Below are positions 45,633 through 54,652 of a stretch of 64,000 bases of DNA, in pieces. Below the pieces are notes generated by a model. It saw only the letters and a program-made list of their open reading frames with translations, was not told where the DNA came from and ran no database searches. A program made the position numbers and the translations under genes. The DNA is from an uncultured bacterium (GTDB taxonomy: Bacteria; Bacillota; Clostridia; UBA1381). The stretch spans positions 31,952-95,951 of the forward strand of contig CAJMRL010000006.1 of the NCBI GenBank assembly GCA_905215805.1. The letters run 5' to 3'. Position 1 is the first letter of the stretch. Every line of letters starts with the position of its first letter.

Positions 45633-46324
45633 TAATCTCTCCGTCTGTTATTTGCGATCGTTACAAGTCTTAAAAACTGTAAAAAAGTTGATGCTGCTGC
45701 GGCTATATACGTCATTGCTGCCGCTTTTAAAACCGCTCTCGCGCCCTTTAACTCATCATTATCAAGCATATTCATTCCATCAAGCGTACTTAATGCACGT
45801 CTGCTTGCATTAAATTCCACCGGCAATGTTATAATCTGAAATACCAGAACCAATCCAAACAATACTGCTCCAAGCATTGCAAGATCACCTAACCCAAGAA
45901 TAAGTCCCAAAATAAACAACGGCATTGCAAATTTACTTCCTATATTAACTATCGGGAATATTCCATTTCTTATTCGTATCGGAGTATATCCCTGCTGATA
46001 CTGAACAGCGTGTCCGCATTCATGCGCCGCAACGCCTATTGCCGCTACAGATGTAGAATTAAAAGTTGAATCCGATAAGCTTATAACATTTGTTGACGGA
46101 TTGAAATTATCCGTAAGATTTCCTGATATTCTCGCAATTTGTACATTTCTAAGACCATTTGCATCAAGAATCCTGCGTGCTGCCTCCGCTCCGGTAAGAC
46201 CATAGCGGTTATGCACATCCTTATATTTATTAAATGTGCCTGTCACTCCAAACTGGGCTATCATCGTGAGAATAAAGCCAATGATAACAAGCACATATGT
46301 GGGATCAAAATAATAATTAAACAT
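45632..46324 (-). CDS. YugP-family membrane zinc metallopeptidase
   Basis: 230 residues. N-terminal membrane helix (about 7–24), zinc-binding HECGHAVQYQQGY (about 101–113) and two to three further hydrophobic helices (about 132–170 and near the C-terminus). The family has no established substrate; membrane-protein quality control has been suggested for related proteases, which is inference here. Fixed between fmt and rsmB in many Firmicutes as I recall. Confidence 0.85.
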   Translation of the reverse strand: MFNYYFDPTYVLVIIGFILTMIAQFGVTGTFNKYKDVHNRYGLTGAEAARRILDANGLRNVQIARISGNLTDNFNPSTNVISLSDSTFNSTSVAAIGVAAHECGHAVQYQQGYTPIRIRNGIFPIVNIGSKFAMPLFILGLILGLGDLAMLGAVLFGLVLVFQIITLPVEFNASRRALSTLDGMNMLDNDELKGARAVLKAAAMTYIAAAASTFLQFLRLVTIANNRRRD

Positions 46325-46327
46325 TGT

Positions 46328-47251
46328 CTACACCCCTAAAACAATTCCCTTTTCAATCTCATGCCCTCTTGCGTAGTCCTCAATATTCATTTTTCGGCTT
46401 CCGGCAAACTGAGCTGTTTTTATACAAACCGCTCCTTCTCCGCACGATACCACCAAGCCTTCATTCTTTTTCAGCTCAAGAATTTCCCCTGGTCTGCCAT
46501 GAGCATTATATTTTATTGCTTCAACAATTTTAAGCGTTTGTCCTTTATAAAAAGTATATGCCAGCGGCCATGAATTCATACCGCAGACAAGCTTGGTAAT
46601 TTCAGCCGAGGATTTTGTCCAATCAATCTTTCCATCAGTTTTCTTGATCATAGGAGCATACGAAGAATCGGAATCATTCTGTTTTTCTCCAACCAAATTA
46701 TCTATATTTTCGACAGCCTCTATAATAAGCTCACCGCCCATAACAGCAAGTCTGTCAAAAAGCTCCTCAGCCGTTTCATACTCTCCTATTTCCGTTTCGG
46801 ATTTTAAAAGCATATCTCCGGTGTCAAGACCATTGTCCATCTTCATAATAGTTACCCCGGTCTTTTTATCACCGTTTATTATTGCTCTTTGAATAGGAGC
46901 TGCCCCTCTGTATTTAGGAAGAAGTGAGGCATGAACATTCAAGCAGCCGTATTTGGGATATTCTATTATGTATGGCGGAAGTATTTTTCCGTATGCCGCC
47001 ACTATTATAATATCCGGCGCAAGCTCATCAAGTATAGGCTGAAGCTCTCCGTTTTTTAGCTTTTCCGGCTGATATACCGGAATGCCCCTTTCCAAAGCGA
47101 CTTTTTTCACATCCGTAGGCACAACCTTATGCCCTCTTCCCTTAGGCTTATCCGGCTGAGATACCGCCCCTACAACATCAAATCCTGCTTCTGCAAGCTT
47201 TATAAGCACTTCCGCGGCAAAATCCGGAGTTCCCATAAATAATATTTTCAT
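46328..47251 (-). CDS. fmt: Methionyl-tRNA formyltransferase
   Basis: 307 residues from the ATG at 47251, behind AAAGGAGAA; the frame is open further upstream without a ribosome site. Formylates initiator Met-tRNA. FLFMGTPDFA-type start (LFMGTPDFAAEVL), catalytic NVHASLLPKYRGAAPI (about 107–122), GVTIMKMDNGLDTGDML (about 133–149) and the C-terminal tRNA-binding beta domain. 51 bases after def. Confidence 0.96.
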   Translation of the reverse strand: MKILFMGTPDFAAEVLIKLAEAGFDVVGAVSQPDKPKGRGHKVVPTDVKKVALERGIPVYQPEKLKNGELQPILDELAPDIIIVAAYGKILPPYIIEYPKYGCLNVHASLLPKYRGAAPIQRAIINGDKKTGVTIMKMDNGLDTGDMLLKSETEIGEYETAEELFDRLAVMGGELIIEAVENIDNLVGEKQNDSDSSYAPMIKKTDGKIDWTKSSAEITKLVCGMNSWPLAYTFYKGQTLKIVEAIKYNAHGRPGEILELKKNEGLVVSCGEGAVCIKTAQFAGSRKMNIEDYARGHEIEKGIVLGV

Positions 47252-47302
47252 ATTAATTCTCCTTTCCGCCGCATTGCAACGGCACAAAATCAAATGTTAT
47301 CG

Positions 47303-47752
47303 TTAATCAAGAAATTTAGTCACTCTCTCAAGGAACAAATGTCCGTCCAGATGCTCGCACTCATGACATATAGCCCTTGCCAACAGCTCCTCACCTTCAA
47401 TCTCAAACCATCTGCCGTGTCTGTCCTGAGCTTTGGCTTTAACAAACATAGGTCTTTCCACTTCTCCGTATGTTCCCGGAACACTCAGGCAGCCTTCCGG
47501 ACCATTCTGAGTGCCTCTCGTTTCTATTATTTCAGGATTGATCATCTCTATAGGGCCTTCTCCTATATCAATAACAACAGCTCTCTTAATAATTCCGACC
47601 TGCGGAGCAGCAAGCCCCACCCCTTCATATTTCTGCATTGTTTCATACATATCATCAAGCAGAATACAAAGCTTATTATCAAATTTTGTCACCGGCTTAC
47701 ATACTTTTGAAAGTATATCGTCGCCCTGTTTTCTGATTTCCCTTATTGCCAT
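47303..47752 (-). CDS. def: Peptide deformylase
   Basis: 149 residues. Removes the N-formyl group from nascent proteins; pairs functionally with fmt next door. Motif I GVGLAAPQVGI (about 43–53), motif II EGCLSVPGTYG with the metal Cys (about 88–98) and motif III HECEHLDGHLF (about 129–139). Type as in other clostridia. Confidence 0.96.
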   Translation of the reverse strand: MAIREIRKQGDDILSKVCKPVTKFDNKLCILLDDMYETMQKYEGVGLAAPQVGIIKRAVVIDIGEGPIEMINPEIIETRGTQNGPEGCLSVPGTYGEVERPMFVKAKAQDRHGRWFEIEGEELLARAICHECEHLDGHLFLERVTKFLD

Positions 47753-47785
47753 TAAGACTATCCCTTTCTTTGATCAAATATATAA

Positions 47786-50215
47786 TTAATTTATCATATT
47801 CGGATTTTTATCTATTATAATTGAAATTTCTGAATACTTCTTATCCTGCACGCATTTATCTAAAGCGTGTTTGAGCCTTTTATTCAAGCTATCATCGTCG
47901 CTGCATTTTATAATAATCTGCCATCGATATTTTTTATTTATCTTAGATACAGCCGCTGCCACAGGGCCCAGAATCTGTAGCTTATGCTCATTTAAATTTC
48001 CCATGCACTTCAAAAAAAATCCGGCGCATTCAGGAACCATGTCCTTATCCTCTCCCGAAAACATTATCACTATAATTTCCGAAAACGGAGGATACCACAT
48101 AACTTTTCTTATTTCTATTTCACCTTTATAAAAGTTAATATAGTCATGCACGGTTACAAGCTTTATAGCTTCCGCTTCCGGACTATATGTCTGAATGATA
48201 GCTCTGCCCGGCTTCGACCCGCGTCCCGCACGCCCGGTCACTTGCTCAAGCATAGCAAATGTTCGTTCTGCCGAACGGAAATCGTTTATATGGAGCATCG
48301 TATCCGCACTTACCGCGCCTACCAGCGTCACATTTTCAAAATCCAAGCCTTTGGCTACCATTTGTGTTCCGATAAGAATATCTATTTTTTCTTTCTCAAA
48401 TTTATCCAAAAGCTTTTCATGTGACTGTTTTTTTCCGGTTGTATCAACATCCATTCTTATAGTTGTCGCATCGGGAAAAAGCCTGTGTATTTCTTCTTCA
48501 ACACGTTGTGTTCCTCCTCCGAAATACCTTATATATGGGCTTCCGCAGTCTGGACATCTTATATAATTATTTGTGGTATAACCGCAGTAATGGCATTTAA
48601 GAAGATTTTCAAATTTATGATATGTAAGCGAAATATTGCAGTTAGGACAATGTGCAGTATAACCGCATGAACGGCATGAAATAAAAGTTGAAAATCCTCT
48701 TCTGTTAAGAAATAAAATCGTCTGCTCTTTGTTTTCTATATTTCTCCTGATTTCCCTATAAAGACTTCTGGAGAACATACTACGGTTTCCTTCTGCAAGC
48801 TCGTTCCTCATATCTGCCACATATATAGCAGGAAGCTTGCTGTCATTAAAACGCTTCCGCATTGTAAGAAGCTTATATTCCCCGGCTTGTGCCTTATAAT
48901 AGCTTTCAACCGATGGAGTTGCCGAAGCAAATACAACTGCCGCGCCATATTGTTTAGCCCTTACAATTGCTATTTCTTTCGCATGATACCTGGGTGACAT
49001 TTCCGATTTATAGGTTTCGGAATGCTCTTCGTCCATTATTATTATTCCGATATTATCAAGCGGCGCAAAAACCGCGCTCCTTGCACCGATTACTATATCC
49101 GCTTGACCGTCTTTAATTCTTTTCCATTGATCATACCGCTCTCCCTTTGACAATCCGCTGTGAAATACCGCTACCCTTGAGCCAAAACGCTCCAAAAATC
49201 TCGATACCATCTGAGGCGTCAAAGATATCTCCGGTACAAGCATAAGAGCCGATCTGCCTTTTTGAAGAGCATGTGCAATGCTTTGTAAAAATACTTCTGT
49301 TTTTCCGCTTCCCGTTACTCCATGAAGAAGAAATTCTCCTCCTCCTTTATCTATAGAAGCGTTTATTTCTTCTATTGCCGCCTTCTGCTCCTCTGATGCT
49401 TCAGGCATTTCTTTTATCTCAAAATTCTTGCCCCCCAAGGGGTTTCTTTCTATAACATGAGAATAAATATCTATAAATCCCTTTTTTTTCAAAGCATTGA
49501 GCGCCGCTCTTGACACTCCTGTGAATTTAAGCAGCTCGGATACTATAAAATAATCATTTGCCGATATTATATCTAAAAGCTTTGCCTGCACAGGCGCTTT
49601 TTTTAATAATTTATCCATTATCTGCCTGTCCGGTTTTACACCCTCGGCAAGCCTTACTGCCTGTACTGTTCTGTCAGAGATCTCTCTTTCCGAACGGTAT
49701 TCTCTTTTCAGCTGCCCCGATTTGACCATCTCCCGCAGTGTAGAGCTTATATCGGACTCAAAAAACTCTCCGAGAAAACTTCTTTCCATTGAGCCGCCAT
49801 TTTCATTAATACATGAAATAATTTTCCTTCTAATCTGAGAAAGCCCGGAAAAATCTGCAGAACATACCGTAAGCCATTCTTTAGTTTTTATAGCGGTTCC
49901 CGGCGGAGCAATTGTGCGGATAATATCAAGATATCCGCACAGATAATGATTGTGCATATACTGTATTACTTCAAGCATATTTGCATCAAACATAGGTCTT
50001 TCATCCGACACATAAATTATGCTTTTAAGCTTATCTCCCGCCGGCTCATTTTTTATTCCTACACAAAAGCCCTCTACTTCTCTGTTGCCTTTCGCAAACG
50101 GAACAAGAACTCTCGAACCTATTTCTATTTTCCCGAAGAATTTTTCCGGGATTTCATAGTCAAAAGCCTTATCAACCGTTCTCGATCGATTATCAACTAT
50201 GACCTTTGCAATCAA
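47786..50215 (-). CDS. priA: Primosomal helicase PriA
   Basis: 809 residues. Restarts stalled replication forks. N-terminal 3'-DNA-binding domain (1–105), winged helix, helicase Walker A GVTGSGKTEVF (about 298–308), DEEH in IIIMDEEHSETY, zinc region with eight Cys (CRSCGYTAHCPNC and CHYCGYT...CPDCGS) and C-terminal helicase lobe with QVTGRAGRG. Its N-terminal coding part is followed upstream by rpoZ after 14 bases. Confidence 0.96.
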   Translation of the reverse strand: MIAKVIVDNRSRTVDKAFDYEIPEKFFGKIEIGSRVLVPFAKGNREVEGFCVGIKNEPAGDKLKSIIYVSDERPMFDANMLEVIQYMHNHYLCGYLDIIRTIAPPGTAIKTKEWLTVCSADFSGLSQIRRKIISCINENGGSMERSFLGEFFESDISSTLREMVKSGQLKREYRSEREISDRTVQAVRLAEGVKPDRQIMDKLLKKAPVQAKLLDIISANDYFIVSELLKFTGVSRAALNALKKKGFIDIYSHVIERNPLGGKNFEIKEMPEASEEQKAAIEEINASIDKGGGEFLLHGVTGSGKTEVFLQSIAHALQKGRSALMLVPEISLTPQMVSRFLERFGSRVAVFHSGLSKGERYDQWKRIKDGQADIVIGARSAVFAPLDNIGIIIMDEEHSETYKSEMSPRYHAKEIAIVRAKQYGAAVVFASATPSVESYYKAQAGEYKLLTMRKRFNDSKLPAIYVADMRNELAEGNRSMFSRSLYREIRRNIENKEQTILFLNRRGFSTFISCRSCGYTAHCPNCNISLTYHKFENLLKCHYCGYTTNNYIRCPDCGSPYIRYFGGGTQRVEEEIHRLFPDATTIRMDVDTTGKKQSHEKLLDKFEKEKIDILIGTQMVAKGLDFENVTLVGAVSADTMLHINDFRSAERTFAMLEQVTGRAGRGSKPGRAIIQTYSPEAEAIKLVTVHDYINFYKGEIEIRKVMWYPPFSEIIVIMFSGEDKDMVPECAGFFLKCMGNLNEHKLQILGPVAAAVSKINKKYRWQIIIKCSDDDSLNKRLKHALDKCVQDKKYSEISIIIDKNPNMIN

Positions 50216-50229
50216 AATTATCTGCTCTC

Positions 50230-50583
50230 CTATTCTTCCTCATCTATAAAAACAGGCTCTACTATATCCTCTCCGACAACTACTCCGCCTTCATTATATT
50301 CTCCGTCATTAAGCGACTGGATTGCGGCAATTTTTTCCGCCTCATATTCCTGTGCCTTCGCAAGTGCTTCCGAACGCACATAACCGACCTTGCCCTGAGC
50401 TATTTCATTGACCGCAATAGTAACCGGCTTCTCTGTCCTTACGTTTTGCTTTTCTGTTTTCTCTGCTTCTGCATCATGCTGAGCTTTTCCTATCATTCTC
50501 GCTCTCTTTGCTGTCATTATAACAAGCGTATAGCGACTGTCAACACTCTTGTCAAGCTGCGTTATGCCCGGTTCAATCATCAT
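50230..50583 (-). CDS. rpoZ: RNA polymerase omega subunit, extended
   Basis: 117 residues, against roughly 65–90 in most Firmicutes. The core omega region is MIEPGITQLDKSVDSRYTLV... with MTAKRARMI (about 24–32) and PVTIAVNEIAQGKVGY (about 53–68). The extra part is an internal Glu/Lys-rich linker (about 36–52) and an acidic C-terminal tail (FIDEEE end). Assembles and stabilises RNA polymerase. Between gmk and priA, as in Bacillus-type operons. Confidence 0.88.
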   Translation of the reverse strand: MMIEPGITQLDKSVDSRYTLVIMTAKRARMIGKAQHDAEAEKTEKQNVRTEKPVTIAVNEIAQGKVGYVRSEALAKAQEYEAEKIAAIQSLNDGEYNEGGVVVGEDIVEPVFIDEEE

Positions 50584-50627
50584 AATAATTACTTCCTTTC
50601 TTCATATAACCAAAGAATTTTATATTT

Positions 50628-51224
50628 TTAATATTTTTCATTTATAAGCGCGTCTATTCTGTCAAAATCGGCAAGCTTCTTATGAAGTACCGCTCTTACC
50701 TCCTCAACGCATGTATCTAAATTATCATTTACTATTATATAATTATATTTAGGACTTTGCGTAAACTCCCACTTTGCTGCTTCAAGACGCTGTTCTATAA
50801 TATCATCGCTTTCACGGCCTCTTTCCTTAAGTCTGCGCTTCAATTCAGCCATACTCGGCGGAATGATGAATATTAACACTGCATCAGGAAAAAGCTCTTT
50901 TACCTTTAAAGCCCCCTGAGGCTCGATTTCCAAAAGAACATTCTTTCCGGCATCCAGAGCCTTTTCAACGCTTCTTCTGCTTGTACCGTAATAATTATTA
51001 TCATATATAGCGTATTCAAGCATCTCGCCGTTTTCTACAAGACATTCGAATTCATCTCTTGAAACATAATAATATGTAACTCCCTCTGTCTCATTATTAC
51101 GCTTTTCACGTGATGTATGAGAAACAGAAAGATATATATCCTCCTTTTCCACAAGCTGTCCGCATATTGTACCCTTGCCCGTTCCCGATGGTCCTGACAT
51201 TACAAAAAGCTTACCCTTCTTCAT
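50628..51224 (-). CDS. gmk: Guanylate kinase
   Basis: 198 residues if started at the ATG at 51224; the ATG at 51233 is 3 bases from GGAGG and too close, while this one is 12 bases away, so the start is uncertain by 3 codons. GMP to GDP. P-loop MSGPSGTGKGTI (about 8–19), SHTSREKR (about 36), GVTYYYVSRDEF and the ERLKERG-type lid (RRLKERGRESDD). Overlaps the remA stop. Confidence 0.95.
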   Translation of the reverse strand: MKKGKLFVMSGPSGTGKGTICGQLVEKEDIYLSVSHTSREKRNNETEGVTYYYVSRDEFECLVENGEMLEYAIYDNNYYGTSRRSVEKALDAGKNVLLEIEPQGALKVKELFPDAVLIFIIPPSMAELKRRLKERGRESDDIIEQRLEAAKWEFTQSPKYNYIIVNDNLDTCVEEVRAVLHKKLADFDRIDALINEKY

Positions 51225-51474
51225 TTCTGTCATCTACCTCCTCACCTTCAATACGCCTTGAAATTGTATCCGGCAATATTGCACTTAAAACCACATGCTC
51301 AGAATCCATAACTATAACAGCTCTTGTGCGTCTGCCATAAGTAGCATTTATCAAAAGTCCCTTATCCTCCGATTCTCTTATGACTCTTTTTATCGGCGAT
51401 GACTCCGGAGAAACAACAGCTATAACGCGGTCCGCCGCAACCATATTTCCAAATCCTATATTTATAAGCCTCAT
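51211..51474 (-). CDS. remA: RemA-family regulator (DUF370)
   Basis: 87 residues. Small DNA-binding protein; in Bacillus RemA activates matrix and osmoprotection genes. Starts LINIGFGNMVAADRVIAV, with SSPIKRVIRE (about 25–34) and TYGRRTRAVIVMDS (about 45–58), all family blocks. The order yicC-remA-gmk-rpoZ is conserved in Firmicutes. The 3' end overlaps gmk. Confidence 0.93.
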   Translation of the reverse strand: MRLINIGFGNMVAADRVIAVVSPESSPIKRVIRESEDKGLLINATYGRRTRAVIVMDSEHVVLSAILPDTISRRIEGEEVDDRNEEG

Positions 51475-51483
51475 ATCAACCTC

Positions 51484-52362
51484 TTATTCAATATTTTGTA
51501 TTTGCTCTCGAAGCTTTTCTATCTCGCCCTTGAGCTCCACTACTATTTTGGCTATCTCTATATCCTGTGCCTTTGAGCCTATTGTATTAGTTTCACGATT
51601 TATTTCCTGTATCAGAAAATCAAGCTTTCTTCCGGCAGGCTCTCCGCTGTTCATAATATTTTTAAACTCGGAAAAATGACTTCCTAATCTTACAGTCTCT
51701 TCATTCACTGCAACCTTATCTGCATATATCGCTACTTCTGTAATAATTCTTGTTTCATCTATACTTCTGTCATCAAGTATATCCTTTATTTTTGCATATA
51801 ATCTGTCACTATATTCTCGAACCGTCTGAGGAGAACGTACATCGATTTTATCCGAAAGAGTCTGCATATAATTTACACGCTGAAGCAAATCCTTTTGTAT
51901 TCTTTCACCTTCATTGCTTCTCATTGTGATAAATTCTTCCATAGCCTCTGCCATAACAGCTTTTACAAGCTCCCATATTTCTTCCTCATCCTCTTCACGT
52001 TTTTCAGACTGAAAAATATCACTGAAACGAGCAACATTTGATACTGTTATATCGTCCTTCAGTCCAAAACTGTCGCGAAGCTCACATAAAACGTCTATAT
52101 AATTTTTTGCCAATTCCTTATTCAGCTTTATGTATTTATCAGCTTCTTCACTGCTTTCAACACTTACAAATATGTCGACCTTTCCTCTCGTTATGCTTTG
52201 AGCTGCATATTTTTTTACTTTATCTTCAAGGAAACCCAAATGCCTGGGAACCTTAATATTGTAATCAGCAAAACGGTGATTAACCGATTTTATCTCGACC
52301 AATATTTTTTTCCCGCCAATAACAGTTTCCCTGCGTCCGTATCCTGTCATGCTCTTGAGCAT
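51484..52362 (-). CDS. YicC-family endoribonuclease
   Basis: 292 residues, full length. Begins SMTGYGRRE and ends with REQIQNIE; internal blocks IKSVNHRFADYNIKVPR (about 25–41) and the C-terminal RKLDFLIQEINRETNTIGSK with conserved Glu/His-type residues. Reported for Escherichia coli YicC as an endoribonuclease; the clostridial role is not known. First gene of the 18-gene operon that runs to pncC. Confidence 0.92.
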   Translation of the reverse strand: MLKSMTGYGRRETVIGGKKILVEIKSVNHRFADYNIKVPRHLGFLEDKVKKYAAQSITRGKVDIFVSVESSEEADKYIKLNKELAKNYIDVLCELRDSFGLKDDITVSNVARFSDIFQSEKREEDEEEIWELVKAVMAEAMEEFITMRSNEGERIQKDLLQRVNYMQTLSDKIDVRSPQTVREYSDRLYAKIKDILDDRSIDETRIITEVAIYADKVAVNEETVRLGSHFSEFKNIMNSGEPAGRKLDFLIQEINRETNTIGSKAQDIEIAKIVVELKGEIEKLREQIQNIE

Positions 52363-52443
52363 TCTGCTTCACTTCCTGTATTTTTTCTTTAATGATACTG
52401 CGACGTTTATTAATTTTGAACATATTAATCCAGTATCCTATTT

Positions 52444-52449
52444 ATTATA
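52444..52449 (-). promoter_or_regulatory. Extended -10 promoter of the yicC operon
   Basis: On the minus strand TGGTATAAT (the -10 at 52444–52449) is an extended -10 with no good -35 at 17 bases (TTTTAA). The leader to the yicC start is about 75 bases. From 52450 to 52589 the sequence is very AT-rich with nothing else recognisable. Confidence 0.6.
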
Positions 52450-52589
52450 CCATATAAATTCAGAAATTAAAAGGGGTTTTATAAATTTTTTTTAATTTTG
52501 TTACAAATTATCACTAAAATTTAAATAGATCAAAAACCATTGTCTCTAAAAAGTATACATTTATAAATATTTTTATAGATTATATATTA

Positions 52590-52623
52590 AAATGAGTGCG
52601 AAGCCTATATTTCGCACTCATTT
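52590..52623 (-). terminator. Terminator after the flavodoxin lipoprotein gene
   Basis: AAATGAGTGCGAA (52590–52602) and TTCGCACTCATTT (52611–52623) form a perfect 13-base stem with an 8-base loop. On the minus strand TTAATATATAA follows. It separates the accessory island from the yicC operon. Confidence 0.75.
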
Positions 52624-52707
52624 AACCAAATATCAATTTTTATTTAATACAATCGATTATTCTACTCAATTATCTTATTCACACTACTCATATCCGAATC
52701 AATATAT

Positions 52708-53349
52708 TTATAAATTAAGTTCCGCTATCCATTTAGCAACTTCACTCTCGGACGCACTGCCTCGGAACCGCATTCCTTCAAGCCATGTACCCGTCCCTGC
52801 CATTTCTTCAAGCAATTCACCGCTCTCACCCATACCGGAGCTTGACGATGTACAAAACGGAATCACCGTTTTTCCGGTAAAATCGTTTGATTCAACGAAA
52901 TCATCGACCGGCCATGCCGCTATGCCCCACCATATTGGATAGCCGATAAACACAGTGTCATACGAATCCCAGTTTTCAACCGTGTCTGCAACCAACGCAA
53001 TATTACGTTCATCAGGATTATCATGCTCATATACGACGCGGCTGTTTTCGTCCGTCCAGTTCAGATCCTCATCGGTATATGGTTCGACAGGCTCCAGCTC
53101 AAATACATCTCCGCCCGTTGCTTCCGCTATATAATGCGCGACTTTCTCGGTATTTCCTGTAGCAGAATAATACACGACAAGCGTATTTCCCGTTCCGGCA
53201 TTACCACCATTGTCCGCAGCATCTTCTGTTGCCAAGGTCATCGGCGATGCATCAGTGATCTGCATAGTCGTTTCCGTTCCGGTGTCACCGCAACCGGCAA
53301 TCCCGAGCGTAATTAATATTCCCATTATTAAAATACTGAATTTTTTCAT
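52708..53349 (-). CDS. Exported flavodoxin-domain lipoprotein
   Basis: 213 residues from the ATG at 53349, behind AAGGAGGA; the longer frame has no ribosome site. Lipoprotein signal with lipobox IAGC at Cys20, a short linker (21–55), then a flavodoxin fold: FMN phosphate loop VVYYSATGNTEKVAHYI (about 57–73), FIGYPIWWGIAAWPV and PFCTSSSSGMGESG. Normal flavodoxins are cytosolic, so the export signal is notable. About three quarters of its flavodoxin part is identical by eye to that of the next gene, pointing to tandem duplication. It could be a surface quinone or aldehyde reductase partner; the substrate is unknown. Confidence 0.85.
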   Translation of the reverse strand: MKKFSILIMGILITLGIAGCGDTGTETTMQITDASPMTLATEDAADNGGNAGTGNTLVVYYSATGNTEKVAHYIAEATGGDVFELEPVEPYTDEDLNWTDENSRVVYEHDNPDERNIALVADTVENWDSYDTVFIGYPIWWGIAAWPVDDFVESNDFTGKTVIPFCTSSSSGMGESGELLEEMAGTGTWLEGMRFRGSASESEVAKWIAELNL

Positions 53350-53368
53350 GCTGATCCTCCTTAGTTCT

Positions 53369-54427
53369 TCAGTCTTTCGCGCTTTCATTCTCTGCCGAAC
53401 CGATAATGCTCTGCGCCCATGCGCTTACCTCATCCTTGGACGCGCTGCTGCGGAATCTCACGCCTTCAAGCCATTCACCCGTACCGGCTGTCTGTTCAAG
53501 CAATGTTCCGCTATCACCGAGACCAGAGCTTGAGGATGTACAAAACGGGATCACCGTCTTTCCGGTAAAATCATTCGCTTCAACAAAGCTGCTTACCGGC
53601 CACGCCGCAATACCCCACCATATCGGATAGCCGATAAACACGGTATCATAATCTTCCCAACCGGGCACCTCCGTTGCAGCAAGCTCAATGTCTCTCTGCT
53701 CCGGATTCTCATATTCCGATACAACACGGCTGTTTTCATCTGTCCAGTTCAGATCCTCATCGGTATATGGTTCGGCAGGCTCTACCTCGAATATATCAGC
53801 GCCGGTCGCCTCAGTAATGTAATTTGCAACATTTTCCGTATTTCCGGTCGCAGAGAAATATACCACAAGCGTATCTCCGTCCTCTTCGGTCACAGGCGCC
53901 GCCGTTACCGCAGGTGTTGTATCAGGCTCTTCAATAGCTGCTGCACCTCCCGTTATTGTCACCGTCTGTGTTTCCTCGTCCCAGCCCACTTCAAATCCGA
54001 AACTTTCGGCAACAAACCGTATCGGCAGCAAGGTCCTGTCGTTTATGATCACCGGTGTGGTATCAAGCGTACTCGCCATGCCATTGTAATACGCCGTTGT
54101 GCTTCCTATAGTAAGTGTAACGGTATTTTCATCATATTTTAGTATCGCACTCTCCGATTCCGAATCCCATTCGGCAGTTCCACCCATTGCCTCTATAACG
54201 GCACGGACAGGTATAAGCGTTCTGTCATTCTGAATTATCGGAGCTGTTCCCCGCCCCGGATCGATCTCCGTATCAGCGCCGTTCACCGTCATTACCGGAT
54301 TGCCGATCTGCATCGTCAGTTCAAACTCAGAGCTGACCTCCGCTGCAAAACAGCCCGATGCAAAAGACATTGATATTGCAGCTGCCGTAAATACCGACAA
54401 AAGCTTTTTAGTAAAACACCATTTCAT
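53369..54427 (-). CDS. Exported copper-amine-oxidase-N–flavodoxin fusion
   Basis: 352 residues. Signal peptide (1–29; an SGC at 24–26 could alternatively be a lipobox), two copper amine oxidase N-terminal-type stalk repeats (about 38–160, with RTLIPVRAVIEAMGGTAEW and RTLLPIRFVAESFGFEVGW), a Thr/Ala-rich linker, then flavodoxin (about 187–345) with VVYFSATGNTENVANYI and FIGYPIWWGIAAWPV. The stalk domain commonly holds clostridial proteins at the cell wall. Head of the two-gene flavodoxin unit, with conserved element C upstream. Start behind AAGGAGG. Confidence 0.87.
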   Translation of the reverse strand: MKWCFTKKLLSVFTAAAISMSFASGCFAAEVSSEFELTMQIGNPVMTVNGADTEIDPGRGTAPIIQNDRTLIPVRAVIEAMGGTAEWDSESESAILKYDENTVTLTIGSTTAYYNGMASTLDTTPVIINDRTLLPIRFVAESFGFEVGWDEETQTVTITGGAAAIEEPDTTPAVTAAPVTEEDGDTLVVYFSATGNTENVANYITEATGADIFEVEPAEPYTDEDLNWTDENSRVVSEYENPEQRDIELAATEVPGWEDYDTVFIGYPIWWGIAAWPVSSFVEANDFTGKTVIPFCTSSSSGLGDSGTLLEQTAGTGEWLEGVRFRSSASKDEVSAWAQSIIGSAENESAKD

Positions 54428-54486
54428 ATGTTCATACCTCCTTGTATTTTTTCAAGCCGCCTTCCCGCGTCTTTATCTTTATTTGT

Positions 54487-54556
54487 ATTGTAACACAGAC
54501 AATGCTAAAACGGAAATATCAATATGTTTATCAGTATTAACCATAAGGTTTATACC
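54487..54556 (-). promoter_or_regulatory. Conserved regulon element C and promoter, flavodoxin unit
   Basis: Conserved element at 54509–54556 (on the minus strand containing AACCTTATGGTT and ending TTTCCGTT), then 16 bases to TACAAT (54487–54492). No good -35 is present, which fits activator dependence. It aligns with elements at 58668–58719 and 63197–63247. The remaining bases to 54652 hold no gene. Confidence 0.65.
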
Positions 54557-54652
54557 GTTCAATCAATACTTCCGTTTATTGACATGCTATAGTTATGCAC
54601 ATTGCCGTCAGAGCAAATATGTCATAAGTTTTTTCATGAATATATACCTTAA

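Noticed and set aside
52708..54427. Assembly artefact behind the two similar flavodoxins
   Set aside because: The two copies differ at many residues and have different N-terminal parts, so they are diverged paralogues.
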